Of a stretch of DNA of 18,399 nt, positions 6,664-14,259 are shown piece after piece. The stretch's first letter is position 1. Each line of letters begins with the position of its first letter. The notes beneath the pieces were generated by a model, which had not been told where the DNA came from, searched no databases, and was given only the letters and a program-made list of their open reading frames with translations. The position numbers and the translations under genes are program-made. The DNA is from UBA11222 sp049323435 (lineage in GTDB: Bacteria > Pseudomonadota > Alphaproteobacteria > UBA11222): the NCBI GenBank assembly GCA_049323435.1, contig JBMOMX010000018.1:1-18399 (forward strand). Reading direction: 5' to 3'.

Positions 6664-7752
6664 TTATTCGCCCGCAGCACGCGCGGCGGCGTCACTATCG
6701 GTCTCCGGTCCCGCCAGAATAAGGCCGGAAATCAGACCGGCCTTGCTGCGGATCGCGGCTTCGATTTCATCGGCCAGATGCGTATTTTCAAGCAGGAATT
6801 TCCGGGCATTTTCACGACCCTGGCCAATACGCTGTCCATTATAGGAGAACCAGGATCCGGATTTTTCCACCACGCCCCCGGTCACACCAAGATCAATGAG
6901 TTCCCCCACTTTGGAGATACCCTCGCCATACAGAATGTCGAATTCAACCTGTTTGAAGGGGGGCGCGACCTTGTTCTTGACCACTTTGACGCGGGTCTGG
7001 TTGCCAATCACTTCTTCACGGTCCTTGATCGCGCCGATGCGGCGGATATCCAGCCGCACGGAAGCGTAGAATTTCAGCGCATTGCCGCCAGACGTGGTTT
7101 CCGGACTGCCAAACATGACGCCGATCTTCATACGAATCTGATTGATAAAGATGATCATGCAGTTGGATTTGGAAATGGAGCCGGTCAGCTTGCGCAACGC
7201 CTGACTCATCAGGCGGGCCTGCAAGCCAACATGGGTGTCGCCCATCTCGCCTTCCAGTTCCGCGCGCGGCGTCAGCGCCGCCACGGAGTCGATCACCACC
7301 ACATCCACCGCCCCGGAGCGCACCAGCGTATCGGCAATTTCCAGGGCCTGTTCGCCAGTGTCCGGTTGTGAAATCAATAATTCGTCGAGATTAACCCCAA
7401 GTTTGCGCGCATAGGCCGGGTCAAGCGCATGCTCGGCATCGACAAAGGCGCAAATGCCGCCTTTTTTCTGCGCTTCGGCAATCACATGCAGCGTCAGGGT
7501 GGTTTTACCGGAGGATTCCGGGCCATAAATTTCAACCACACGCCCGCGCGGCAAGCCGCCAATGCCGAGTGCGATGTCCAGCCCCAGCGAACCCGTTGAA
7601 ATCGACGCGATCGGCGCCACGGCTTCCGCGCCGCCCAGCTTCATGACCGAGCCCTTGCCGAAAGCCCGCTCAATCTGACCGAGCGCCGCATCGAGCGCCT
7701 TACGCTTATCCATTTTATCCTCACCAACGACACGAAGCGGGCTTGCTGACAT
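6664..7752 (-). CDS. recA: Recombinase RecA
   Basis: A 362-residue DNA strand-exchange ATPase that also acts as coprotease for LexA in the SOS response. The Walker A motif GPESSGKT is at 77-84, the catalytic glutamate E107 lies in FVDAEHALD, and Walker B VVVIDS is at 151-156. The loop L1 region (EGEMGDTHVG, about 167-176) and L2 region (GSPETTSGGNALKF, 215-228) are intact, as is the acidic/alanine-rich C-terminal tail. The start at 7752 has AAGGAGA with good spacing. An internal ATG (M14, MDKRKALDAAL) also begins where many RecA proteins begin. It lies 177 bp downstream of cckA on the same strand with its own likely promoter and a near-SOS box. The alaS gene, which often follows recA in this class, is not present. 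Confidence 0.98.
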   Translation of the reverse strand: MSASPLRVVGEDKMDKRKALDAALGQIERAFGKGSVMKLGGAEAVAPIASISTGSLGLDIALGIGGLPRGRVVEIYGPESSGKTTLTLHVIAEAQKKGGICAFVDAEHALDPAYARKLGVNLDELLISQPDTGEQALEIADTLVRSGAVDVVVIDSVAALTPRAELEGEMGDTHVGLQARLMSQALRKLTGSISKSNCMIIFINQIRMKIGVMFGSPETTSGGNALKFYASVRLDIRRIGAIKDREEVIGNQTRVKVVKNKVAPPFKQVEFDILYGEGISKVGELIDLGVTGGVVEKSGSWFSYNGQRIGQGRENARKFLLENTHLADEIEAAIRSKAGLISGLILAGPETDSDAAARAAGE

Positions 7753-7822
7753 GAGTGTCTCTCCTTGTTATTTCACACGCGGCAGCCCCATACAACCCGG
7801 CTACCCAGAATCATCTTCTGAT

Positions 7823-7837
7823 GTACATACTTTGTTC
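7823..7837. promoter_or_regulatory. Candidate SOS (LexA) box upstream of recA, one mismatch
   Basis: GTAC-N7-GTTC on the plus strand, 71 bp upstream of the recA start codon. The alphaproteobacterial LexA box is GTTC-N7-GTTC, so this has one mismatch in eight defining bases with exact spacing. A perfect minus-strand TTGACA (7858-7853) lies just upstream of it and could be the recA -35. The -10 at 17 bases (ACAAAG) is weak, and a better TATGTA (7829-7824) would need a 23-base spacer. The site would overlap the promoter, where a repressor is expected. Confidence 0.45.
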
Positions 7838-7929
7838 TTGCCTGGGCCGCCCTGTCAAGCATTTATTTTCACTAGGCTTTGCAGGCTTGTACGATTTTTG
7901 TTCCGGTTCAGAAAAACCGTTGAAAAGAC

Positions 7930-10245
7930 TTAGTTATTGCCCATCACTTCTTTCACGCGGAAGGCGAGCTGGCGCAGGGTGAACGGTTTGGGCAGGAATG
8001 CGAAGTCCCCCAGATTTTCATCATTATTGCGGAATGCGTCTTCGGCATAACCGGAGATAAAAATCACTTTTGTTTCGGGATGCAGCTGGCGCACTTCTTT
8101 CAGCAAGGAGGCCCCGTCCATATTCGGCATCATGACATCGGAGATCATCAGATCAATATGCCCGGCATTGGTGCGCATCAGTTCCAGCGCCATCTCGCCG
8201 CCATTGGCCTCCAGCACGGTATAACCCTTGCCAGCCAGAGCGCGGGACACAAAGGCGCGGACCGGCTCTTCATCCTCCACCAGAAGGATCAACCCCTTGC
8301 CTGTCAAATCCACCGGTTCGGGCGCGGCCGCATCCGGGACGGCTGCCGCATCATCTTCATCAAAACGCGGCAGATAGATTTTGAAAATAGCGCCATGACC
8401 TGGCTCGCTTACAACATAAATATTGCCGCCCTGTTGCTTGATAATACCATAAGCGGTTGACAGACCCAGCCCGGTACCCTTGCCCACTTCCTTGGTGGTA
8501 AAGAAGGGTTCAAATATTTTGCCGATAATCTCCTTCGGAATGCCCGGGCCATTGTCTGAAAATTCGATCAGCACGCAATCCCCAGGCGGCATCCAGGCAT
8601 GATCCAGCGCGCGCGCCTCGCTGGCCGAAACATTTTCGGTGCGGATGCGAATGACACCGCCGCCAGGCCCCATCGCATCACGCGCATTTACCGCCAGATT
8701 GATAATCACATTCTCAAGCTGGCCCTGATCGGCTTTAATATTGCCCAGATTGCGGCCATGCACCATCGTCAGCTCAATTTTATCGCCAAGCAGGCGGCGC
8801 AGCAGATTGTTCAGTTCCGCCAGCATGTCGGTCAGCGAAACGACTTTCGGTCTTAATGTTTGCTGACGTGAAAAAGCCAGCAGCTGGCGCACAAGATTGG
8901 CCGCGCGGCTGGCGTTCTGCTTGATCTGGTGCAGATCACTGAAAGAGGCGTCCCCCGCATGATGGCGTCCAAGCAATAAATCGCTATAGCCGATAATCGC
9001 CGTCAAAAGATTGTTGAAATCATGCGCGATGCCCCCGGCCAATTGACCAACCGCCTGCATCTTTTGCGACTGGGCGAATTGCAGTTCCAGATTTTTCTGT
9101 TCGGTGATATCGACCAGATACAGCACCGCCGCGGCGTCGCCCGCCTCTCTGATGCGGGTCACAAAAAGCTGCACCGAACGGATGGCGTCGCCGCTGCCGA
9201 TCTGAATTTCGCTATGCCCGTCCTCTCTGAGCGGACCCAGCGCATCGGCAATTTTGCGGCTGACATCGTTACGATAACCCTGATCAACCAGCTCCAGAAA
9301 ATTTTCACCGCGTCCTGCGCTGGCGTGAAAGCGCTGGCGGAACGACGCATTCACTTCCAGAATATTCGCCTCGGCATCGACCAGAACAATACCAACGGGC
9401 GCAATGTCAAACAGACGCAGAAACCGCGACTCCACTTCTTCCAGATCCGTCAGGTCAGGCGCGTTCTGATCGCGCAGATCACGCATGACCAGATGCATAT
9501 TGCCAACCTTGCCGGCGCCATCGCGCTGCAACATATAGATCAGCGAAACAGGGATAAAGGCGCCGTTGACGCCGCGCACCACCGCACGGACGATACCGGT
9601 GCCGTCTGCATCCTGCGGCTTCTGCCAGGGATTGGGGGCGCCATCCATCAAGTCGAAAACAGATTGCGCGCCAGCAACGATCCCGCCCGCGTCAAGGCCG
9701 GTCCAGCCCGCAAACATCTGATTGGCATAGATGATACGCCCATCCTGCTGCACAATTGCGAAGCCAATGGGGGCAGACTCGATAAAATCAAACACCAGAT
9801 TTTTTGCGGGCGACGCCAGTAATTCCTGACGGCGGCGAAACGTCCAGATAGAAGCGGCCCTTTCCGCGCCCAGGGGCGTAACGCGCACATCAAATGAACA
9901 GCGGTCCACACCGGTGCCCAGATGCAGAACACCCTCGGCACAGGCTCTGTCGCGCACCGACTTCTGAAGCTTGTAGAGCAGTGCATTCTGCGCATCATCG
10001 CCGGTAAAAAGCCTACTTGGGCCGGGGGCGGTGAAATGATCCTGCTTGTGCGCACCGAGTGCGCAATAGGCCGGATTGGCGAAAAAAACCTCGCCCTGAT
10101 CTCCGCTTATCAGAATCGGGTCGGGGGAATTTTCGACAATGGCTATCAGCGCCTCAACGCCCAGCCCAGCGGCATCCAGTCCGGGATAATGGCTGGCCCC
10201 GTTCGACCAGGGCCAAATGCTGCGCCCGCGCAATAAACCTGCCAT
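7930..10245 (-). CDS. cckA: CckA-type hybrid histidine kinase
   Basis: A 771-residue sensor kinase with a C-terminal receiver. Three PAS-like regions (about 31-140, 150-255 and 275-390) precede a HisKA domain with phospho-acceptor H408 in GGIAHDFNNLL. The ATPase domain has its N-box NLAVNARDAM, G1 DNGPGIP, F-box FEPFFTTK and G2 GKGTGLGLS. The receiver (about 650-771) has acceptor D703 in MISDVMMPN and a terminal lysine in LPKPF. In this family CckA passes phosphate through ChpT to CtrA and CpdR, controlling cell cycle and motility. Odd feature: Caulobacter CckA starts with two membrane helices, whereas nothing here resembles one. The start has AGAGGGGG just upstream, and flhB ends 38 bp before it, leaving no room for an N-terminal membrane domain. 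Confidence 0.9.
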   Translation of the reverse strand: MAGLLRGRSIWPWSNGASHYPGLDAAGLGVEALIAIVENSPDPILISGDQGEVFFANPAYCALGAHKQDHFTAPGPSRLFTGDDAQNALLYKLQKSVRDRACAEGVLHLGTGVDRCSFDVRVTPLGAERAASIWTFRRRQELLASPAKNLVFDFIESAPIGFAIVQQDGRIIYANQMFAGWTGLDAGGIVAGAQSVFDLMDGAPNPWQKPQDADGTGIVRAVVRGVNGAFIPVSLIYMLQRDGAGKVGNMHLVMRDLRDQNAPDLTDLEEVESRFLRLFDIAPVGIVLVDAEANILEVNASFRQRFHASAGRGENFLELVDQGYRNDVSRKIADALGPLREDGHSEIQIGSGDAIRSVQLFVTRIREAGDAAAVLYLVDITEQKNLELQFAQSQKMQAVGQLAGGIAHDFNNLLTAIIGYSDLLLGRHHAGDASFSDLHQIKQNASRAANLVRQLLAFSRQQTLRPKVVSLTDMLAELNNLLRRLLGDKIELTMVHGRNLGNIKADQGQLENVIINLAVNARDAMGPGGGVIRIRTENVSASEARALDHAWMPPGDCVLIEFSDNGPGIPKEIIGKIFEPFFTTKEVGKGTGLGLSTAYGIIKQQGGNIYVVSEPGHGAIFKIYLPRFDEDDAAAVPDAAAPEPVDLTGKGLILLVEDEEPVRAFVSRALAGKGYTVLEANGGEMALELMRTNAGHIDLMISDVMMPNMDGASLLKEVRQLHPETKVIFISGYAEDAFRNNDENLGDFAFLPKPFTLRQLAFRVKEVMGNN

Positions 10246-10283
10246 ATTCCCCCTCTTGGCTTCACGTTCCGGAAAAAAACCTG

Positions 10284-11363
10284 CTAGCGCAGCGCGCTCC
10301 TCTTTTTATTCCTGAGCCCCATCACAAAGCTAATCACCTCGGCCACCGCCTTATAATGATCCGGAGAAATTTCACGGTCAATCTCTGCCGAAGCATACAA
10401 TGCCCTGGCTAGCGCCGGATTTTCGACAATCGCCACTTTATTCTCTTCCGCAACTGCGCGAATGCGAAGCGCTATATTGTCCAACCCCTTGGCGACGCAG
10501 ACCGGCGCCGCCATTTTCTGGTGCTCATATTTCAATGCTACCGCATAATGCGTCGGGTTCATGATCACCACGGTAGCATCCGGCACCGCCGCCATCATGC
10601 GGCCACGCGCCCGTTCCGCCCTGATCTGGCGCACCCTGGCCTTGATCAGCGGATCGCCATCGCTTTGCTTGTGCTCATCCCTGATTTCCTGGCGCGTCAT
10701 GCGCTGTTTTTTCATGAAATCAAAGCGTTGATAAAAATAATCGGCACCGCCCAGAACGGCCATGATGGCCGCCACCGCACCCACCATTTTCAGCACCATG
10801 TCCTGCAAATAGGCCATCAGGCCCACCAGGTCCACCTGCATCATGGTGTCCAGACGGTCCCTGTCAGGCCAGACTATATAGGTGACTATCGCCCCGACAA
10901 TGATCAGCTTCAGGATGTTTTTAACCATTTCCGATGCTGATTGCATCGAAAACATGCGTGAAAATCCTTTCATTGGAGACAATTTTGAAAAAGCCGGTTT
11001 CAGCTTTTCCACCGTCCATACCGGGCGCTGCTGCAATACCGTTCCCGCCAGTGCGGCGATCATCAGCAGCAATAGCGGCATGGACAGCGCGCCCAGAATA
11101 TTCTGTGACGCGGTAATCCAGATTTGCAGCACATTGCCCGAATCCATCTGGAACGCATATCCCTGTTCCAGATAGATCACCATGTCACGCTGCAAACTGC
11201 GCGCCATCGAGGAACCGAACATCCCGATCATCAACGCACCGCCCAGCAACATGAAAAAATGCTTGAGTTCCTGGCTGCGCGCCGCCTCGCCTTTTTCCAG
11301 CGCGTCGTCCAGACGCTTCTGGGTCGGCTCTTCAGTTTTTTCGGTATCGTCCTGTTCAGCCAT
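10284..11363 (-). CDS. flhB: Flagellar export switch protein FlhB
   Basis: A 359-residue component of the flagellar type III export gate in the inner membrane, which switches export from rod/hook to filament substrates. After a charged N-terminus with the usual TEEPTQKRLDDALEKG motif there are four membrane segments (near FFMLLGGALMIGMFG, MPLLLLMIAALAG, LKLIIVGAIVTYIVW and VGAVAAIMAVLGG). The cytoplasmic domain contains the self-cleavage motif NPTH, with N269 at the same position as in Salmonella. Length is normal for the family. It starts 12 bp after the fliR stop and is followed 38 bp later by cckA, so it is almost certainly in one transcript with both. Confidence 0.97.
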   Translation of the reverse strand: MAEQDDTEKTEEPTQKRLDDALEKGEAARSQELKHFFMLLGGALMIGMFGSSMARSLQRDMVIYLEQGYAFQMDSGNVLQIWITASQNILGALSMPLLLLMIAALAGTVLQQRPVWTVEKLKPAFSKLSPMKGFSRMFSMQSASEMVKNILKLIIVGAIVTYIVWPDRDRLDTMMQVDLVGLMAYLQDMVLKMVGAVAAIMAVLGGADYFYQRFDFMKKQRMTRQEIRDEHKQSDGDPLIKARVRQIRAERARGRMMAAVPDATVVIMNPTHYAVALKYEHQKMAAPVCVAKGLDNIALRIRAVAEENKVAIVENPALARALYASAEIDREISPDHYKAVAEVISFVMGLRNKKRSALR

Positions 11364-11375
11364 GCGCGATCAACC

Positions 11376-12140
11376 TTATGGGGCTATCAGAAATGGCGAC
11401 AGGCCGGTTTGAAAATATTCAAGAAACCACATCATCGTGCTGGACAGCACAGCCGCCAGAAGCATGAAGCCCAGCATAATCTGCGCCGGGGCGGCGATGA
11501 AAAACACCTGAAGTTGCGGCATCAGCCGGGCAACCAGACCGAGGCCAACATTGAACACCAGACCGAATACCAGAAACGGGCTGGCAATCTGGATTCCGAT
11601 GGAAAAGGAGTGGCTGATCGTGGAAATCGCGAGCTGGCTGAACTGCGCCACCGGCGGTAAATTTCCAGGCGCAAATACCGTGTAACTGTCGATCATGGCC
11701 TGAATCAGCAGATAGTGCAGATTTGTGGCGAATATCAGATTGACGCCGATCAGCGTCATGAAGGTCGCCACAATCGCCGATTGACTTTGCTGCGCGGGAT
11801 CGAACCCCTGCGCTGCGGCAAGACCGGTTTGAAACGCGATGACCGTACCGCCCACATGCAGCGCACTCAGCAGCAGCCGCGCCATGCCGCCGATAAACAG
11901 CCCGATCAGCGTTTCCGTCATGACCCCGGCCATCAGCCCCATGGGCAATGGCGGCAGCTGCGGCAATGTGGCGGCGGTCAAAGGAAAGACAACAGCACTG
12001 ATAGCCATCGCCAGCCCAAGCCGTATCCATGCCGGCACCGCCATTTCACCAAATCCCGGCATCAGCATGACCATCGCGCCAATCCTGGCGAAGACCAGCA
12101 TGAAACCGTAAATCTGTGCGGGGATCCATTCAACTGGCAT
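11376..12140 (-). CDS. fliR: Flagellar export gate protein FliR
   Basis: A 254-residue inner-membrane protein of the export gate, which with FliP and FliQ builds the helical core complex. It is strongly hydrophobic with about six membrane segments. FliR-type features include FARIGAMVMLMPGFG near the N-terminus and an LNxGLG-like NVGLGLVARLMPQLQVFF stretch in the C-terminal half. It lies 26 bp after fliQ and 12 bp before flhB in the standard fliQ-fliR-flhB order. The ribosome-binding site is weak (AGGA about 16 bases upstream), so translational coupling to fliQ is possible. Confidence 0.96.
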   Translation of the reverse strand: MPVEWIPAQIYGFMLVFARIGAMVMLMPGFGEMAVPAWIRLGLAMAISAVVFPLTAATLPQLPPLPMGLMAGVMTETLIGLFIGGMARLLLSALHVGGTVIAFQTGLAAAQGFDPAQQSQSAIVATFMTLIGVNLIFATNLHYLLIQAMIDSYTVFAPGNLPPVAQFSQLAISTISHSFSIGIQIASPFLVFGLVFNVGLGLVARLMPQLQVFFIAAPAQIMLGFMLLAAVLSSTMMWFLEYFQTGLSPFLIAP

Positions 12141-12166
12141 GGCGCGGTATTATGTCCTGGCGTTGT

Positions 12167-12430
12167 TCATAAACTGGCAATTCTTTCCGCGATCCGGACC
12201 ATCAAATCGTCCATAACCCGCCCCATAAAGGGCATGAACAACAGCAGCGAAGCAAAGATTGCAATAATCTTCGGCACAAAAGTCAGGGTCATTTCCTGAA
12301 TTTGAGTCAAGGCCTGAAACAGCGCAATTACCAGACCAACCACCAGCCCTACCAGCATGACAGGTGTGGAAACCTGGAGCATGACAAGAATGGCGTCACG
12401 GGCAACGTCCAGGACATCGTTGGCTTCCAT
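12167..12430 (-). CDS. fliQ: Flagellar export gate protein FliQ
   Basis: An 87-residue protein with two membrane helices (about residues 15-38 and 51-70), the normal size for FliQ. Family-typical sequences include VGLVVGLVIALFQALTQIQE and TLTFVPKIIA. AGAAGG lies nine bases before the ATG. It precedes fliR by 26 bp. The 55-bp spacer from fliE is very A/T-rich, with GCAAAAA and TTTTTGC arms that could form a weak hairpin between the rod genes and the export-gate genes. Confidence 0.97.
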   Translation of the reverse strand: MEANDVLDVARDAILVMLQVSTPVMLVGLVVGLVIALFQALTQIQEMTLTFVPKIIAIFASLLLFMPFMGRVMDDLMVRIAERIASL

Positions 12431-12485
12431 CGTTTTTTGCCTTCTGCAAAAATAAAAAATCAGACAGGAATTTTTTTTGCGGCTA

Positions 12486-12821
12486 TCAGATCGGCATCCG
12501 CATGATTTCCTGATAGGCCTGGACCACCCGGTCGCGTACTGCGACGACGGTTTGCAGGGTCATTTCCGCATCATTGATGGCGGTAACCAGATCCACGACA
12601 TCCGCCTTGCCGCTAATGGCCTTGATGGAGGCGGTTTCCGATGCTTTTGCCGTATCAATGGCGCCGCCGATCGAATCTTTCACCATATCTGCAAAGCTCG
12701 GACCGGCGCTGCCGGGGCCGGTCACTGCGCCGGCGTCACCCGCGCCGCCGCCGGCAATGCGGCTGGCCGCCTGCGCGTAGGCAGATGCGGCGCCGGCGGG
12801 ATTTACTGCGTTCATGACCAT
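12486..12821 (-). CDS. fliE: Flagellar hook-basal body complex protein FliE
   Basis: A small basal-body protein that connects the MS ring/export gate to the rod. The N-terminal half is alanine/glycine-rich. The C-terminal half carries the FliE signature: SFADMVKDSI, then VDLVTAINDAEMTLQTVVAVRDRVVQAYQEIMRMPI-type helices ending at the C-terminus. I place the start at the ATG 12821 (111 residues), ten bases after AAGGA. A TTG two codons upstream (12827) is closer to the same Shine-Dalgarno and could be used. It follows flgC by about 20 bp and precedes fliQ by 55 bp. Confidence 0.94.
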   Translation of the reverse strand: MVMNAVNPAGAASAYAQAASRIAGGGAGDAGAVTGPGSAGPSFADMVKDSIGGAIDTAKASETASIKAISGKADVVDLVTAINDAEMTLQTVVAVRDRVVQAYQEIMRMPI

Positions 12822-12846
12822 TGGCAACTATTCCTTATACGGCGCA

Positions 12847-13260
12847 TCAGCGGGTATTGAGCAGATCAATGGTGCGCACCATCAAATTTTGTGACGCCTT
12901 CACCGCTGCAAGATTGGCTTCATAGCTGCGCTGCGCCTGTTTCATATCCATGCTTTCAATCAACCCGTTCACATTGGGCATTTTAACATAGCCATCACCG
13001 TCGGCCGCAGGATGGCCCGGATCAAATACGGATTCGAATTCGGACTGATCCTCCGACACGCCTTTGATCGAGATCAGTTTGGCACCCGTGGCCTTATCCA
13101 GTTCATTCGCGAAGCTCACCACACGGCGGCGATAGGGCTCCCCGTCCGGGCCCCTGGCCGTTGATTGCGCATTGGCGATGTTTTCTGCAATTATCCGCAT
13201 CCGCGTCCCCTGGCTGTTCATGCCGGAAACCGATGTCTCAATCGCTGATTTAAGATCCAT
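12847..13260 (-). CDS. flgC: Flagellar basal-body rod protein FlgC
   Basis: A 137-residue proximal rod protein exported by the flagellar type III system. It has the N-terminal rod motif (MRIIAENIANAQST) and the C-terminal FlgC motif (MDMKQAQRSYEANLAAVKAS, then LLNTR). I chose the ATG at 13260 (MDLKSAIETSVSG) because it has GGAG seven bases upstream and matches FlgC N-termini. The frame stays open for 14 further codons up to 13302, but those residues are arginine/cysteine-rich and unlike FlgC. It lies 44 bp after flgB. Confidence 0.96.
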   Translation of the reverse strand: MDLKSAIETSVSGMNSQGTRMRIIAENIANAQSTARGPDGEPYRRRVVSFANELDKATGAKLISIKGVSEDQSEFESVFDPGHPAADGDGYVKMPNVNGLIESMDMKQAQRSYEANLAAVKASQNLMVRTIDLLNTR

Positions 13261-13304
13261 CCTAATTCTCCACAAATTGGCGCTGCAACACCGGCGCCGC
13301 AAAA

Positions 13305-13709
13305 TTAATTTCTGTTACCCAGAGCAAGTTTTAGAAGCTGCGCCTGCTTGCGGTAAATGCCCGTGGCGGTTTCATACTCCATCTGGGTTTCACCAAGCTT
13401 TACCATCTGCGCCTCTATGGAAACCGTATTCCTGGATGGATTGGCCTCCAGCCCTGCCTCCTCGACGGGTTTAAACTTGAACCGGTTTGCGTCCGCATTG
13501 CCTTTCAAATGGCGGGAACTGGTGGTTGCGATATCCGAAACCGCGCCCTTCCTGAGCATCTTTTCAAAATCAACCGGCTTCAAATCGCGCGCGCGGTATC
13601 CGGGCGTGTCTGCATTGGCAATGTTTTCCGCCAATAATTTTTGCCGCTCGGACAGCCATTGCATGCGTGCGCGCAATGCGGAAAAAATCGGTGCGCCCTT
13701 CGTATCCAT
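13305..13709 (-). CDS. flgB: Flagellar basal-body rod protein FlgB
   Basis: A 134-residue rod protein, the first gene of the minus-strand flagellar array. The N-terminal motif LLAENIANADTPGYRARDL (about 25-43) is the typical rod/hook protein signature and the C-terminal region (GIYRKQAQLLKLALGNRN) fits FlgB. GGAAA lies a few bases before the ATG. Its promoter region is the 13710-13902 divergent segment shared with fliO, where two CtrA-type boxes occur. The nearer one ends about 75 bp upstream of this start. Confidence 0.96.
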   Translation of the reverse strand: MDTKGAPIFSALRARMQWLSERQKLLAENIANADTPGYRARDLKPVDFEKMLRKGAVSDIATTSSRHLKGNADANRFKFKPVEEAGLEANPSRNTVSIEAQMVKLGETQMEYETATGIYRKQAQLLKLALGNRN

Positions 13710-13783
13710 TCAGGTTTCCAGCACTTGATCGCAGGCTCTTAAAAAATACCATTCGCCTGCATGCTCATTTTCTTCTTTTGCGA

Positions 13784-13798
13784 TTAAGAAAACTTTAA
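13784..13798. promoter_or_regulatory. CtrA-type binding site 1 (TTAA-N7-TTAA)
   Basis: TTAA GAAAACT TTAA, a perfect match to the alphaproteobacterial CtrA consensus with exact seven-base spacing. It lies in the divergent flgB/fliO region and overlaps the A of an in-frame fliO ATG at 13798, which argues against that ATG as the start. The target could be either direction. Confidence 0.75.
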
Positions 13799-13825
13799 TG
13801 CGCAGCGGCAAACGGATTTTAATTT

Positions 13826-13840
13826 TTAACCCGGTGTTAA
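13826..13840. promoter_or_regulatory. CtrA-type binding site 2 (TTAA-N7-TTAA)
   Basis: TTAA CCCGGTG TTAA, a second perfect CtrA consensus, centred 42 bp from the first. An extra TTAA half-site is at 13819-13822. It lies about 62 bp upstream of the preferred fliO start, so it could overlap the fliO -35 region. Two full sites in about 60 bp is far more than chance predicts for an 8-base-defined motif. Confidence 0.75.
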
Positions 13841-13902
13841 GCATGAATCGTCACATTCCAGCCTTACGCATCGCCAAGACCCGCAAGACAGGAAACCGGC
13901 CC

Positions 13903-14259
13903 GTGGAAATGATGGAATATGCACGATTTGCACTGGCGCTGATATTCGTGCTGGGGCTGATCGCGGGCTGCTCCTGGCTCGGCAAACGCCTCGGCCTGGC
14001 GCCGCGCACCACCACTGGCGGCAGCGCGAAGCGTCTGAATGTGGTTGCCATCCAGTCCGTGGATTCCAGGCGCAAGCTGGTCCTGATCCGCCGCGATAAT
14101 ATCGAACATTTAATTTTGTTGAATGGCGAGCGTGACCTGCTGATTGAAAGCGGTATAGAAAGCAGGGAAGAAATTGAAACTCCGGCGCAACCCGCAGGGA
14201 ATGGCCTGCCCGGACTGGCGCGCATTCTGCAGTTCGGCGGAAAATTGCCTAATGTATAA
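13903..14259 (+). CDS. fliO: Flagellar biosynthesis protein FliO
   Basis: A small membrane protein that stabilises FliP during export-gate assembly. One hydrophobic helix (YARFALALIFVLGLIAGCSW) is followed by a basic stretch and a FliO-type cytoplasmic domain (LNVVAIQSVDSRRKLVLIRR, then EHLILLNGERDLLIESG). I prefer a GTG start at 13903 (118 residues) with AGGAA eight bases upstream; ATG 13909 and 13912 follow immediately. The frame is open back to ATG 13798 (153 residues), but that stretch contains two CtrA boxes and lacks a ribosome-binding site. The last eight bases overlap the fliP start, so the pair is translationally coupled. Confidence 0.88.
   Translation: MEMMEYARFALALIFVLGLIAGCSWLGKRLGLAPRTTTGGSAKRLNVVAIQSVDSRRKLVLIRRDNIEHLILLNGERDLLIESGIESREEIETPAQPAGNGLPGLARILQFGGKLPNV

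Noticed and set aside
7890..7925. Intrinsic terminator after cckA
   Set aside because: A five-base stem (CGGTT/AACCG) is present on the minus strand, but it is short and followed by GGAACAAAAA rather than a U-run.
9022..9822. A 266-codon plus-strand frame opposite cckA
   Set aside because: It is antisense to well-conserved PAS/HisKA coding sequence and has shadow-type composition.
13843..13850. GANTC (CcrM methylation) site near fliO as a GcrA/CcrM signal
   Set aside because: GAATC does occur here, but GANTC is expected by chance about every 256 bp and also appears at unrelated places, so it carries no weight alone.
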